DNA from: Ottelia alismoides
Lineage: Eukaryota > Streptophyta > Magnoliopsida > Alismatales > Hydrocharitaceae
Direction: 5' to 3'
Assembly: GCA_037367405.1 (NCBI GenBank)
Contig: JAZKJV010000684.1
Span: 496,001 to 560,000, forward strand
Length of the DNA: 64,000 nucleotides
The position numbers were made by a program, and so were the translations under genes. Of this stretch, positions 1-11,147 are shown piece after piece (position 1 is the stretch's first letter; each line of letters opens with the position of its first letter). The notes beneath the pieces were generated by a model. That model did no database searches. It was not told where the DNA came from and worked only from the letters and a program-made list of their open reading frames with translations.

Positions 1-1000
1 ACAATGGATTTCATGAGACGAAATCAGGAGGTTTCAAGCTCAGACTATTGCTCGGGACTGCGGGAAGCATGTGTCTCATCAACATGCCCGCAAGCGCACT
101 CTCATCGGATCGAACTTGAGTCAGGAGGCCTCTTTACTTAGAGGTTTCATAATCAGAACCACGCTTCAAGAGGTACATCTAAACTCGTGTGATTTTGATG
201 AAACTTGTCTGATCTTCGCTTAGAGGTTTCCGCTACCATACCAACTAGTATGACAAGTTGACCTAGATTGGATTTGATCCGATCTCCATGCTTCCATGAT
301 GCATGAGGCTCGACCCTCAACCTTCACTTGCGATAAAGAATTTCATCCTGTACTTATTCCTTTATAAAACCTCAAAGATCCATACACCATAAATGGTGGT
401 GTCTTCCTTGTCTACCCGGGGAATGGAGGAGGAGAAGCGGGAGGAATAAGGCTTTTAAGATAGCGAAAGATGAATAAGGGGAGAACGATCATTCCCTACG
501 GTTAAAAAGGGAGGTTTTGGCCATTGCAAACATGGTTGGAGCCGATTAACCTTGAAATTTTAGTGGGACTAATCCTTCTCACGTCATCCTTAGTCCTGTG
601 ATTTTGTGTTCCTAAGCTCTTGGAAAGATATCGACGAGATGCTTCCGATTGTTCTAATGTTGATTATGTTTTGAGGAGTCGAGAAAAAGGTTGAAATTTC
701 AGGCGTCGCATGCATTTACACTTTCTGGAGGAGACTCAAGGAGTGCCTCAATAAACAAATGAGGTATCTTTGTGTAACCACCACTAAGTAAACACAATAC
801 AAAGATTGCATATGTTCGTGGTCAACTATTGTTAAGTATCAAGATCTGAGTGTAGCATAGTCATGCCCTTTCTCGGACCTGGTGGGAGTGTGATATTCAA
901 GATTGTGCAGTTGTTTAAATCACAACAGAAATATGCTAAGGGGATGAGAATTCTTATTGAAATATGGGATAAGATTGAGGAAAAAGTAATTGTTGTAACG
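1..1000. other. Unassigned intergenic DNA
   Basis: I see no coding frame with recognisable protein similarity, no RNA gene and no repeat shared with the rest of the window. The stretch ends at the target-site duplication of the Ac/Ds-like element. It could be host intergenic DNA or the tail of an older repeat that I do not recognise. Confidence 0.4.
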
Positions 1001-1178
1001 ATAATGGCTAGGGATGCAAACAGATAAGGATATATGTATCGGATCAGTCATTTATATAGATTTTGACATCTGTATCCGTTTTAAAATGCATATGGATATC
1101 ACTTTTGTATCCGCAAACATTCATATACGTATCCATTTATATGTTTTCTTATGTAAATATAGTTGTAGACTTATTTTT

Positions 1179-2515
1179 TGGATTTTTATCAGTTGTGCCC
1201 CTATGCGATATTGTAATTTCATTTATGCCCCTCCCTTTTACAGAATATCAGTTGTGCCCCCGACTTCTTGTCATTCTATCACTTGTGCCCCTTGGGTTAG
1301 TGGTCGTCCGTATCCAACACAAATGGACATTAACTTTAGCGGCACGGAGGGAATTAAATTTAAAAAATATAGATGGAAAGTCACCCCATCCTCTTCCTTC
1401 TCCTCTCCCATCTTCTTCCTCTTCCTCCCCTTCTCTTCCTCCTTCCCAACCTCTTACTCCTCATCCACTGCCTCCACCCCTCGCCCTCAGCTCCTCCCAC
1501 CACCCCCAGCTCCTCCACCCTGCCCCCTCGCCTCCCCTCCACCCCATGCTCCTCCCTTCACCCCCGAGCCTCCCCCTCCACCCTCGAGCCTCCCTATCCA
1601 CATCGGTGCCTCCCCCTCTGCCCCAAGCTCCTCCCCCTTGATCCTCCCTCCAACCTCGTGCCCCCCCCCCCCACATGCTTCTCCCTCCAGCCCCGCACCT
1701 CCCCCTCCACCACCGCTTCTTCCCCAGCTCCTCCACCCTCATGCCTCCCCCTCCGCCCCAAGCCCCTCCCCCCATGCTCCTCCCCTCGGCTCCGCTCCTC
1801 CCCCTTTGTCCTTGCTCCTCCTTTGTTGCCTTCTCCGCCCCGGGCTCCCTCTGCCACATGCTTCTCCCTCTGACTCTACACCTCAACCTCCACCCCTGCT
1901 TCTCCCCCAGATCCTCTGCACATGCGCCTCCCCCTCCACCCTGAGCTCCTCCCTCCAACCCCACACCTCCCCCTCTATCCATGCTCTTTTTCTGTCACCG
2001 CCTCCGCCACTGGCTCCCCTCCCCATGCTCCTCCCTCCAGCCCCACAGCTCTCCCTCTGCCTCTGCTCCTCCGAAGCTCCTCTCCTCGTCCCCATCTTCT
2101 CTCCCACGAAGATTTCAATTTTGGGAATTTGAGTATGAATAGTTAGTCACTAGGACTAGAGAGGAGGAACGCGACTGTCGAGGCAAGGTTCGAACCACCA
2201 TGCAACTCTATCCCCTTTGCTGAAGTCTCACAATGCTCATCTGAGCTTCTTCTCAAGGAGGAGGAGGGAAGGAGGGAGAGGACGAGGATGAAGAGGAGGT
2301 GGGGGATGGGTGGGGAGTATTTTGAAGGTTATGCCCCTCTTAACCTTATCATGGTTTGAAAAACCATGGTTAAGTTCAACTCAATGATGACTAGAGTTAG
2401 GAAAGGGCACAAGTGATAGAACAACAAGAAGTAAATGATGTAACTAATATTCTCAAAAAGGGAGGGGCATAACTGAACTTGCAATATCTCAAAAAAGCAC
2501 AACTAACAAAAAATT
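1179..2515. mobile_element. MULE-1, Mutator-like element nested in the Ds-like element
   Basis: Long inverted ends, about 120 bp each at roughly 75% identity, contain the repeated phrase TCAGTTGTGCCCC on the left and its complement on the right. The flanks carry a perfect 9-bp duplication CTTATTTTT (1170-1178 and 2516-2524). Long TIRs with 9-bp TSDs are the Mutator hallmark. MULE-2 has the same ends. No transposase is encoded. The centre is a C-rich block of about 0.7 kb, followed by about 0.3 kb of mixed sequence including GGTTTGAAAAACCATGG. It could be a Pack-MULE carrying a captured GC-rich fragment, but the donor is not identifiable by eye. Confidence 0.85.
1380..2110. repeat. C-rich, strand-asymmetric core of MULE-1
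   Basis: The plus strand is dominated by CCTCC, CCCCC and CTCC runs for about 700 bp, with degenerate units of roughly 20-35 bp such as GCTCCTCCCTCCAGCCCC. Overlapping frames are open on both strands only because stops are rare in such sequence; the translations are Pro/Ser- or Gly/Arg-rich with no domain. The start of the block (about 1374-1460) matches the complement of about 50495-50585 in MULE-2, so the cores share origin. The purine strand could form G-quadruplexes. Confidence 0.75.
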
Positions 2516-3414
2516 CTTATTTTTAACCATATATAACATAATTTTATACCTCCTTTCCTTTCACTTTGTTTGGTATAATTATTATGATATAAGAATACTT
2601 ACTATATTTGAACCATGTAAATTCCATCTAATACATGTATATTTAAGCTAGTCTATATAGAATTTCTAATATTATTCATTTACGATTAATATCCATTTTA
2701 CATGTATATCCATCAATCACATCCGTTTCCATCCCTAGTAATGGCATCTTTGTTTGTCCACCACACAATGTCTCATGCGGAAGATACAAAGTGTGACGCG
2801 GAACCCTCATCCAGCAATATTCCTTCATACTGATACCTTCTCAACGAGCACAAAGATATTCTCATTTAAGTCTAACGAGACATACGGATATTGACATTTA
2901 CAACCGACAGATATGAAGACAAATACAAATGGGAGGCGAATCTTAAAAATAATTGTATGTTCATGCGAATATTCATTTTACTTTACATATAAACACGCAA
3001 ATACATACATATACAGATAGATTTGTTGAATGCGTCATGTAATTCTTCAAATGATAAATAAAAACTATAATATTGTCAGGCAACTAAATTTTGCTCGATG
3101 GAATCCGCGAGAAATCAAGTGAAGATGAGTGAAATCTGTGTATTTCTAAGGAGTGTCTTTAGCAACAAAAAAGGGAGGTCCATGCTTGAACCCTCAAACA
3201 AAGAGACAGGAGCCCTTGCCATATCTCAATCCTATTCTCAGGAACCAACTTATTAATCATCACACAAGCACCACACACGCATGCACGTGCGTGTTCACAC
3301 ATTAGTAACTAGATCAATTCCAAGACGAGTGTAAGAACGCATCAATCTGACTACATAATCATCCATCATCTTTTGAAAGGCCAGTAGCATACACCCACGT
3401 ATCCCGTCCACGTA

Positions 3415-3494
3415 ACAAATTAATGCAGCAAATGACAAGCAAATCATCTACTTGACAAACTAATGCCGCAAATGTCAAGCAAATCACCTACTCT
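3415..3494. repeat. 40-bp tandem duplication, two imperfect copies
   Basis: Copies at 3415-3454 and 3455-3494 share ACAAAYTAATGC and CAAGCAAATC with a few substitutions. No coding role is seen. Confidence 0.8.
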
Positions 3495-3598
3495 CATCCA
3501 CTCATGAAGTTATCCTACAAAACTTATTCCAGCTGCCAAATAGCCCTAAAGCAATGGCACCTTAGGAGGGTCCCCTTAAAGGTCCCAAGATACATGTG

Positions 3599-3668
3599 CT
3601 CTAGCATAAGATTGAACAAAAACAAAATTATAACTCTAGCATAAGATTGAACAAAAACAAAATTATAG
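3599..3668. repeat. 35-bp tandem duplication, two nearly identical copies
   Basis: CTCTAGCATAAGATTGAAC starts both copies (3599 and 3634). The two are identical over essentially the full 35 bp, so this is a recent slippage or repair product. Confidence 0.9.
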
Positions 3669-4298
3669 GTCATGATTCTTCTCCATGAACATACATTAGG
3701 AGAGTTCCTCATCTCTACCGCAAGTATGGTGTACCTTGGCTGGCACTGATGGATCCATGCGTATTCGCTTTGATACAACATAACCTTAATAATCATCCAT
3801 CTACATCGAAATAAAGAACAAAAACATAGGAATATTCATCTTTGGGGAGAATATTTTCTGAACTGAAAGCAGCAGCCCACAAAACATGCAATCATTAAAC
3901 TCAAGGTTTCAATTTGCCAGTAGTTTCTTGACTGCATATTAAGACTAATAACAACGTAAAAGATAAAGTGGAAGTAACGATCGCCAGTCTGCAGTTGCTG
4001 ATTAGGAAACATCACAGCCCTAAACAGATGAAAAAAATGATAATAAATAATACAAGGAAATTATTATCTAAGAAAGATGTTTATGACTATTTTATCACCT
4101 CACCAAATTTCAGGCAAAATATGGAAAAAGTCTGAAAAACATCGCATTTAAACGAGATCGCCATGAAACTAAAATTATGACATGTCTTCAGAATGACCAA
4201 GTTTTCCAGAGAAAAGAACTACAAAAAGCAACTCAACTAACTTCATTCTCTATATTCAGTGGATCAGTTCATAACTTTATATCTAGTAGGAAAATCAC

Positions 4299-4368
4299 CT
4301 TGCTGGCTAGGGCTTGACACAACTTGATGTTGCCATCATTCATCATCTTTGCCAGCTGATTAAATACA
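4299..4368 (-). other. Candidate orphan exon (weak)
   Basis: On the minus strand a 70-nt stretch is bounded by an acceptor-like ATTCAG and a donor-like AAG/GTGATT. It reads without stop as VFNQLAKMMNDGNIKLCQAL plus three more residues. The composition looks protein-like and both splice signals fit plant consensus. I do not recognise the family, and no neighbouring exon is evident. Chance similarity to an exon is quite possible. Confidence 0.2.
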
Positions 4369-5763
4369 CTGAATTAGTGATTGTCTTGGCATTTATAGGA
4401 AAACCAAATTTCAATGCATGAAGCCATAAGCTTCTTTATGTAAGGAACCAAAATATTTGGAACATCAACAAAGCATAGGTGGACAATTTGTCGGAAAAAA
4501 AAGAAATATTACCGTGTATTAAACGTCACAGTAGGTAACCAAGAGATGGTGAAGGGAATAAACCCAAAAATGAGAAATGGCCATAGGGTTATTCAAATGT
4601 TGAGGTTGAATTTTTTTGCCAAAGAGAGCAGAATTTAAAAAGTAAATCCTAAAATGATTTTCAGGGTTGCAATCGTAAAGTTCAACCAACACGTTCTTTT
4701 CCCCACTGATTAGTGTGAAAATTTTCCTGAAGTACTTCAACAAATGGCAGCATTTCCTCTTTCCAACACCAACATTGGGTATGAAGGCCCCGCTTTCTTG
4801 TCATGTCTCTACAAATACGCCATAACAAATTTGACCTGCAAATTTTGCAGTCACGAGACCAGCAATCAAATCATCCCTCACCGTCACCAACTGACGTAAC
4901 TAGCCACCATTTTGCACACAACTGCACTGGCATAAATATGTGCATCTATACCCACCATCCTGTTACACAATCCACAACATACAGAAGCCAACAAAATATA
5001 CAGAGTCAACCACCAGATGTCATGTTTGGAGTCAATATATGTCCTTCCCTTGCTCAATATGATATTTATCCTTGAAATGGAGAATTGCCGTTTAGTTATG
5101 ACTCAAAACTGTTGATGACACTAAACCCTGCTTTTACAAATCCAGGAGCTCGGGTTAGGGACAACCTATATCACAACACCCTCTCCACAGATAGATACTA
5201 CAACCTATGTCTAGTAAACCCATCCCATGCTGTCAGATATAAAATCATGCTTCTCCCCCTTCTAAGGATACTGACGGGTCATAATTCGCACTAATTTGGA
5301 CCCGTCCGAGATTGCACACGAGACGTTAACTTTAAATTCCACTAGCCATAACAAAGCTACTCCAAGAAGAAGCGGACCCTGTGCAGATATTAATATAGAG
5401 ACAAATTTAGCAACATTTTTATATTTGAAATTAGAGAGGGAGAGAGTTATTCCAAAGAAATCCCAATTTTGAATTTAACGTCTATTCTTTTATTAAGGCC
5501 ATTATGGATAAGCACCCAGTTGAAATCGTTTTGTCAAGAATGAATCGCATCAGAAAACAAAATCATGGTATTTTCTTCTAATTTTGGGTCCAAAAGAATG
5601 GGCAGATCCATAAAAGAAAACATGGGATAATACCCTATATCACAGAATTAAAAAGGATATAGAGGTCATATAATCTAATGTCCAGTTATTAGGAAACCAT
5701 TTCGTGCATCAGGAAAGTATGATGAGCACCTCACCAAAAAACATCTAAAAATTCCGGTACCAT

Positions 5764-6423
5764 ACAACAACAAAAAAGCCTTTTCCCACAATTAAGTAGG
5801 ATCGGCTACATGGATTCTTCACCTCCATTCAGATCTATCTTGGGTCAATCCCGAGCTTAGATCCATAAAACAAAGATCCCTTCGTATGGTCTCTTTCCAA
5901 CACTTCTTGGGCCGTCCTCGCCCTCTCTTAGCCTGCTCAACATCCCAACCCTCGCATCTCCTAACAGGTGCATCAGCTGATCTTCTTTGCAAATGACCAA
6001 ACCATCTTAAGCGGTTTTCTCGCATCTTATCCTCGATCGGAGCTACACCAACTTTCTTTCTGATTGCAGTATTCCGAATCCAATCTTTATGTGTGTGTCC
6101 ACACATCCACCTTAGCATTTTCATTTCTGCTACAACCATTCTCTGCACATGTCTACAGGCCAACATTCAGATCCATAGAGCATAGCAGGTCTCACGGCTG
6201 CTTTGTAAAACTTTCCTTTAGTTTTTAAAGGAATTTTCTTATCACAGAGAACAGCAGAGGCTCCTCTCCACTTTAGCCAGTCTGCATTTATTCTATTAGT
6301 AACATCTCCATCAATTTCCCCATCATGTTGCAAAATAGAGCCCGGATATCTAAAGGAATCTCCCTTCCGAATGTTATCATCACCCATCATCACCTCAATT
6401 CCTTCACCATTGCTTCCAACAAA
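5764..6423 (-). pseudogene. LINE-1 ORF2 C-terminal region, broken
   Basis: The frame upstream reads [20 protein letters not shown] and then [15 protein letters not shown]; a second frame reads [32 protein letters not shown] and GRGRPKKCW. These are signature stretches of the region after the reverse transcriptase in a widespread plant LINE group often annotated as a craniofacial-development-protein-like or LINE pol fragment. A frameshift near 6130-6165 separates the two parts. The protein continues into 7741-8475, from which MULE-3 separates it. It is non-functional. Confidence 0.85.
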
Positions 6424-7740
6424 GGATATTTACACCCATAACCCTGAGTAATTCTGCAATAACATTCATAACCCTGCATGATCGCGAATTACATGAGAAA
6501 CCCTGAGTAATACTTAACTCTTACATGACATAACCCTATGTTAGGGTCCGTTTGATTTAGCCGTTATATTCGACGGTTTCCGTCAAAAAAGACCAAAATG
6601 CCCAAGATGTTTACTTTTATTTGCAAAACATGCCCCCCAACCCCTCTCCCCAATTCAGCCGACCTCTCCCAGCCAACCACCGCCCCCCGCCGGGACCTCC
6701 CCGACCTCCAGCAACCACCTGGGAAGCCCCCCCAACCTCCAGGCACAACCCTGACCTCCGCGACCTGCCCCCGACCTCCAGCCACCACCTGCGAAGCCCC
6801 CCGTCCGCGAGCTGCACCCCCGACCCGCAGGCCCTCCAGCCCCGACCAAAGCCCCCCCCCCACCCCCGGGACCTCCTGCACCCCCGATCTACAGCCCCCC
6901 CCCCCCCCCCCCGCACCTTCGTGACCTCCTCCCCCCCCGGGACCTCCTGCACCCCCGACCTCCAGCCCGACCCGCAGGCCCTCCACCCCCGACCAAAGCC
7001 CCCCCTCTCCCGGGACCCCAAAAAAAGAAGAAAATAAAAAAAGTCTTGCGGCCGGGTCGCTACCCCCAGCCGCTTGCGCCTCCACCGCCGCAAGGCGGCG
7101 CCGCTACAGCGGCTCAGCTTCATCGCCCCGCGCTCCAGCCACACGATGGCCGGCACACCCTTGTGCGCTCCTCTGCTGCGCTGAGGTGCGCCACACGCGC
7201 CCCACCTGATGCCAGCACCTCCGCACCTCGCCCGTCCCCGTGCGGCAGCGCCCCCGTCCAGCCGTCCGCGCTGCCGCGTGGCCCTCCTCCTCCAGGACGG
7301 CAGTGGGAAGCTGCCCCGTACCTTCTCCAGCGACCGCTTGTCGTCGATCTTAGCAACCTTCGGGCTCCCCGCCACCTTGCCTTGGTCTGCCTGAACCAAG
7401 ATCACCACCACCTCGCATCTCTAACTCGACCAGTGCACAGGGGAAGTCAGTCGCCGAGCCCCCATGCCGCGGCATCTGAAGGGAAGGCGGCCACGAGGAG
7501 GAGGAGGGAGCAGACGAGGATGGTAACACTCCAGTGGGATTTTTTTTTGGGTTAATCGCAACCCTTAGATTGTTGATCAGTTAGATTAACCCAATCATCG
7601 GGTTGAGTTAATGAGATAAAGTAACGGAAGGTTATAGACGTAAGACGGCGCACTTACTCAAGGTCTTGAGCGTAATTCGCGATTATACAGGGTTATGAAT
7701 GTTATTGCGAGAGTACTCAGGGTTATGGGTGTAAATATCC
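6424..7740. mobile_element. MULE-3, Mutator-like element inside LINE-1
   Basis: Inverted ends of about 110 bp begin GGATATTTACACCCATAACC and end with its near-complement. Flanking duplication CTTCCAACAAA occurs at 6413-6423 and 7741-7751 (11 bp as delimited here; 9 is usual and the exact edge overlaps the TIR). Removing one duplication copy and the element restores the LINE reading order. No transposase is present. The core is GC-rich, as in MULE-1 and -2, but the TIR sequence belongs to a different family. Confidence 0.85.
6600..7545. repeat. GC-rich core of MULE-3
   Basis: 6600-7020 is strongly C-rich on the plus strand, with units such as GACCTCCAGCC and CACCCCCGACC repeated many times and a run of C at about 6895-6910. 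7050-7540 is CpG-rich and less repetitive, and so is the likelier candidate for a captured gene fragment. Open frames on both strands encode Pro- or Gly/Arg-rich strings with no recognisable domain, so I call none of them a protein. Confidence 0.6.
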
Positions 7741-8475
7741 CTTCCAACAAAGGTGCACTCCATATATTCTGTCTTAACCCTACTTATACGAAATCCTTTA
7801 CTTTCCAACTCATGTCTCCATACCTCAAGCTTCTCATTTACTCCATCTCTAGTCGCGCCAATCAACACAATATCATCAGCAAATAACATACACCAAGGTA
7901 ACTCATCCTGAATATGACTTGTCAACTCATCCATAATCAAAGTAAAAAGAAATGGACTCCAAGATGAACCTTGATGGAAACCAATGTTGATGTCAAAATA
8001 GCCAGTCTTCCCAGACGGGGTCCTTATACAAGATAAAGCCCTATCATACATGTCCTTCATGAGGTTAATGTATAGGACATGTACTTGTCTCTTCTTCAAA
8101 ACTCTCCACAATATCTCTCATGGGACAGAATCATAAGCCTTCTCCAAATCAATAAAGATCATATGGAGGTTCTTCCTTTTAGCTCTATAAATCTCCATTG
8201 TTCTCAGCAAATGGATGGCTTCAATAGTTGAGCGACCTGGCATGAATCCGAATTGATTTTCTTTTAGTTAGAAACTTGCCTCAACCTTCTTTCGATCACA
8301 TGTTCCCAAATTTTCATAGTGACTCATCAACTTGATACCTCTGTAATTAGAACAAATTTGAATGTCTCCTTTATTCTTATAAAGAGGCATCACGATACTC
8401 CTCCAATCTGTAGGTATTTTCTTGTTTCGCCAAATAACACTGAAAAATTCATAAGCCAAGTCAAACCGCGCTCGC
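7741..8475 (-). pseudogene. LINE-1 reverse transcriptase fragment, broken
   Basis: Reading on the minus strand from 8475: IPTDWRSIVMPLYKNKGDIQ, then CSNYRGIKLMS, then a segment with [12 protein letters not shown] followed by a TGA where this group has Arg, then [14 protein letters not shown] and the catalytic box [12 protein letters not shown]. These are reverse-transcriptase blocks 1 to 5 in order. At least one in-frame stop and one frameshift near 8268 inactivate it. The N-terminal part of RT and the endonuclease are lost through 5' truncation. Confidence 0.9.
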
Positions 8476-9030
8476 CTAAAAATTCAAGTACCATGAGATA
8501 CAATATTTTTATAAGTTGATCGAGTTGGTCAGTCCCTTGTGGTCGTAATGACTATATGAAGTCTTGTACAAATCATAACCCAGGCAAAGTCTTAAACACG
8601 CCTCCAAAGAGATGAGCCTCGTGCTAAGTGGAGATCCTCAGTCACTAATGAAGAATGCACATGATAAACAACATGCAATCACTCTATACAAAGATCAAGA
8701 CACCACTTGAAATAGAAGGAACGGTACAATCCTTATCAACATGCATCAAGATGGTTCTTTATAAGTCATCCAAAAAAGACAAAGCAGAACATCATCACCG
8801 CTCAATACAGAGATAGTCATCACCCTTAGCTAGGCAATATCTCATGGATTCTTGGGCTTGAAGGCAGTTAATTTCCCAGTTTCATATGTTCTCTGCATTG
8901 AGGGATGCACCTTCGTTCATCTCTACATCTTCCCATCTGTAGTCTATACTTCATCACGAATATTAATGATGTTATCTTTTCCTGGCAAGGAAGATTAGAG
9001 AATCTTGCTTGCATATTGTTTTTTCTTCAG

Positions 9031-9202
9031 GATTGTATATCCGACTGTTAGAGCTCTTCCATTCTATGTACTTGAACAATCAATAAGGGTGATATGCGGG
9101 GACCATGAACATCAGGGCCTACCACTTAAATCTTCTCGTTTTACTCCAACTCCATTTAATAGCATCACCCTCTACGTTCACACACAAAAAATGTTTTTCT
9201 AA
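9031..9202 (+). other. Candidate exon (weak, unrecognised)
   Basis: A pyrimidine-rich tract ending TTTTTTCTTCAG precedes 9031. The following frame is open for 57 codons to a stop at 9200-9202 and reads, in part, ALPFYVLEQSIRVICGDHEH. The composition is protein-like, but I do not recognise a family and no donor site or downstream exon is obvious. It may be chance. Confidence 0.2.
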
Positions 9203-9884
9203 TCGTCATTTCTTTTATATTTTCAATTTCCTTTTGGACATACATGTAAATCATCATATACATTCATCTATATAAAAAGGTTTATCAGAGCAATGATCAT
9301 AGATGGACATTTTGTGTCACCTCGTCTCATCATGTCCCTTCATGTACCAAAAAAAAACATAGCACCAACCCTTTGCAACCCAATCCCTTGATGGCAGGAT
9401 CTTCACCAACCATTCAGCAGCCATTGGCGTCGCACCAGCCATCAGCATCATGCCTCCTCAGCAACCTCAGGCATCGCCAGCTGCTAGTTGTGATGTTCAT
9501 TGTGGGCAGTTAAATTCCTGCAAGCAATCATAACCCATAGTAACACAAGCGGTTGTGTTAGCCATTGACTAGTGGCTCATGAAAGGCGTTGTATGATTCC
9601 CCAACATGACTTAGAATTTCTAACTGTGGCCCAAGATGAATTGGGCTAGAGGCATGTCACATCAGTTATGGCACCTCTTTAACCCCCGTGGTGTCCTGCA
9701 CTATCGAGATCATTGTTATATCCTGGACGATCTTTGTGATGCCGTAGTACACAGTAGCAGTCACTCGAACGCTAGATGTAGAGATCTCAATAATGGCGGT
9801 TTATGTTTCCATGGAGTCAGCTGACCTCCAATGATTCAAACTTGATGTAAATCCTTCATTGCGAGTAAGCACTTGCATGGATCT

Positions 9885-10060
9885 GAAAAACGCAATATGT
9901 GACGATGTATTGACAATATATCGCCGATATATCGTATCTACGGGTTTCCCGTACCAATATCACCAATAATTTCCCTTCCCCCAGATATCAACCAACATAT
10001 CGTTATATATTCGTGATACGGCATCCCATGTCGCCGATATAAGCGAAATTAGAGGTGTTC
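9885..10060. repeat. Fragment of the CGATATATCG-rich hAT family
   Basis: Short phrases such as AATATATCGCCGATATATCG recur here and in the subterminal parts of the elements at 26255-39500 and 57540-61239. Ends and a target duplication are not clear, so this is only a probable fragment of that family. Confidence 0.5.
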
Positions 10061-10269
10061 GCTGTGAAATTTCCATCTTCACAACCGCTAAGGTTGATAT
10101 CTATGTCATGTTTATAAAAATTAAGCTAATCACATCTCCTACTGTCGTGGTATCGGTTAATTCCAATGCATATTCTTTCCTTTCCAATTTGCGGTTATTA
10201 CGAATGATGTATTCTTCTATATTAGTATACTCGCTTGTTTATTAGTTTTTCAATATCACTCAGACTATA

Positions 10270-10497
10270 GTTTATACGTGGAGAAAGCTTTATTTAAACT
10301 CGAAGATTGCAGAGATTATACCATATTCACCATATATTCTTTTTCCAGTTGCCCTCCTCTCGATTCATTTTATGCTCATGAACCCCCACCCATATTTGCT
10401 ATAAATCCCAATATATCTCTCCAGATTTACAAAGCAAGATCAGTGTCAATATTTGAAACCGTGTCATTAGGTGACATATGCCACTACATCTGACTTG
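10270..10497 (+). other. Candidate gene relic, possibly extracellular part of a receptor-like kinase
   Basis: A frame opens with LEDCRDYTIFTIYSFSSCPP and continues through ISLQIYKARSVSIFETVSL to a stop at about 10491. Cysteine spacing and the run of hydrophobic and polar residues vaguely recall the wall-associated/LRK10-like extracellular region. No kinase domain follows and stops appear shortly downstream. The family assignment is a guess; a translated search would decide. Confidence 0.2.
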
Positions 10498-11070
10498 TCT
10501 CCACTGCTACTTAGGACGAGCCCTCGATCTTCTAAGCCTTTCACATAGTTCAGAGCACTACCACCAAGCTCAACATTTCACTTTTTTTTCCTTCTTTAAA
10601 ACAATGAACTGGCTGAATAATACTAGGAAGAGGATCATTGCTAATCAACTGTACAAGAAGACCAAAGGAGATATTAGAGAGCTTAGAGAAATTATTCCAA
10701 AAGCCAGGCGACAACATGCTTGCTGACATATCACAGGATCTGGTAGACAAACTACAATGAGTTGATTCTGATTGACTATTATACTATTATGGTGTACAAT
10801 TTAAGGAGCTCGCTGTCATGAACTCTCCTTCTGTGAAAAATAAAATATTCAGAAAGAAAAGTGGCAGGATTATCATTATCTGGATTCCAGAATAGTTAAG
10901 AATCACGTACTATCTTTCAGAAAAAGAATCAGGTAACTAGTATTGAGAATAGTGAAGGGTTGAAATAATTGGGTAAATTGAACTTAAGGATCCGTCTACT
11001 ACGTATGGGTTTAGCTTCACGTCACCTTTTGCTAGAGAGTTGGATATAAGTGGGCCTATATGTACGGCCT

Positions 11071-11147
11071 TCCACTATAGGAATATATATTAATGTGCAG
11101 TAAACCCAATATCAAAATATCAATTTATGTTATTCAAGATGGTCAGG
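11071..11147 (+). repeat. LTR-A1, left part
   Basis: This is the first 77 bp of the Copia-A LTR, containing TATAGGAATATATATTAATG as in LTR-A3 and -A4. It is cut by the LARD at 11148; the target duplication TCAGG (11143-11147) matches TCGGG at 19145-19149 except for one transition. The rest of the LTR resumes at 19145. The first bases, TCCACTATAGG, differ by one from the TGCACTATAGG of the other copies. Confidence 0.75.

Larger units (their letters stand above)
1009..2737. mobile_element. Ac/Ds-like hAT element, non-autonomous
   Basis: The left end reads TAGGGATGCAAACAGATA and the right end, read inward, TAGGGATGGAAACGGATG (15 of 18 match); these closely resemble the ends of the maize Ac/Ds family. 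The flanks carry an 8-bp duplication, ATAATGGC at 1001-1008 and GTAATGGC at 2738-2745, one transition apart, as expected for hAT. Subterminal regions are AT-rich and carry repeated ATCCGTTT/GTATCC-like motifs, the kind of place a hAT transposase binds. No transposase frame is visible, so this is a Ds-type passenger. Most of its length is MULE-1, inserted inside it; without MULE-1 it is only about 0.4 kb. Confidence 0.85.
2746..5744. other. Unassigned DNA, possibly intronic or intergenic
   Basis: This 3-kb stretch contains no transposon protein that I recognise. It holds two short tandem duplications (3415-3494 and 3599-3668) and one exon-like segment on the minus strand (4299-4368). It ends at the left copy of the LINE-1 target duplication, and the sequence resumes at 8495. 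It may be host gene or intron DNA, but there is no clear gene structure. Confidence 0.4.
5764..8475 (-). mobile_element. LINE-1, 5'-truncated L1-type LINE split by MULE-3
   Basis: A minus-strand non-LTR retrotransposon of about 1.39 kb without the MULE. Its 3' end, at the low coordinate, is a TTG-rich tail (GCTTTTTTGTTGTTGT), typical of this plant LINE group. The flanks carry a 19-bp duplication, CTAAAAATTCCGGTACCAT (5745-5763) and CTAAAAATTCAAGTACCAT (8476-8494), 17 of 19 matching. That defines a classic 5'-truncated target-primed insertion. Only part of the reverse transcriptase and the C-terminal region remain; endonuclease and ORF1 are absent. Confidence 0.9.
8495..11070. other. Unassigned DNA between LINE-1 and the Copia-A array
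   Basis: The sequence continues the region left of LINE-1. It contains two weak exon-like stretches (9031-9202 and 10270-10497) and a fragment rich in CGATATATCG (9885-10060). I see no retrotransposon protein and no RNA gene. It may be the remains of a host gene or its introns. Confidence 0.4.

Noticed and set aside
1014..2132. A 372-codon Pro/Ser-rich frame and several overlapping frames on both strands
   Set aside because: They exist because the C-rich MULE-1 core has few stops; there is no domain, start context or conservation, and the region is a repeat.
2180..2210. tRNA-like GGTTCGAACC box
   Set aside because: No cloverleaf could be built around it and no A box at the right distance.
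6564..7555. Long frames on both strands (Gly/Arg-rich on minus, Pro-rich on plus)
   Set aside because: Composition-driven frames in the GC-rich MULE-3 core. A captured gene piece is possible in 7050-7540, but no frame is convincing.
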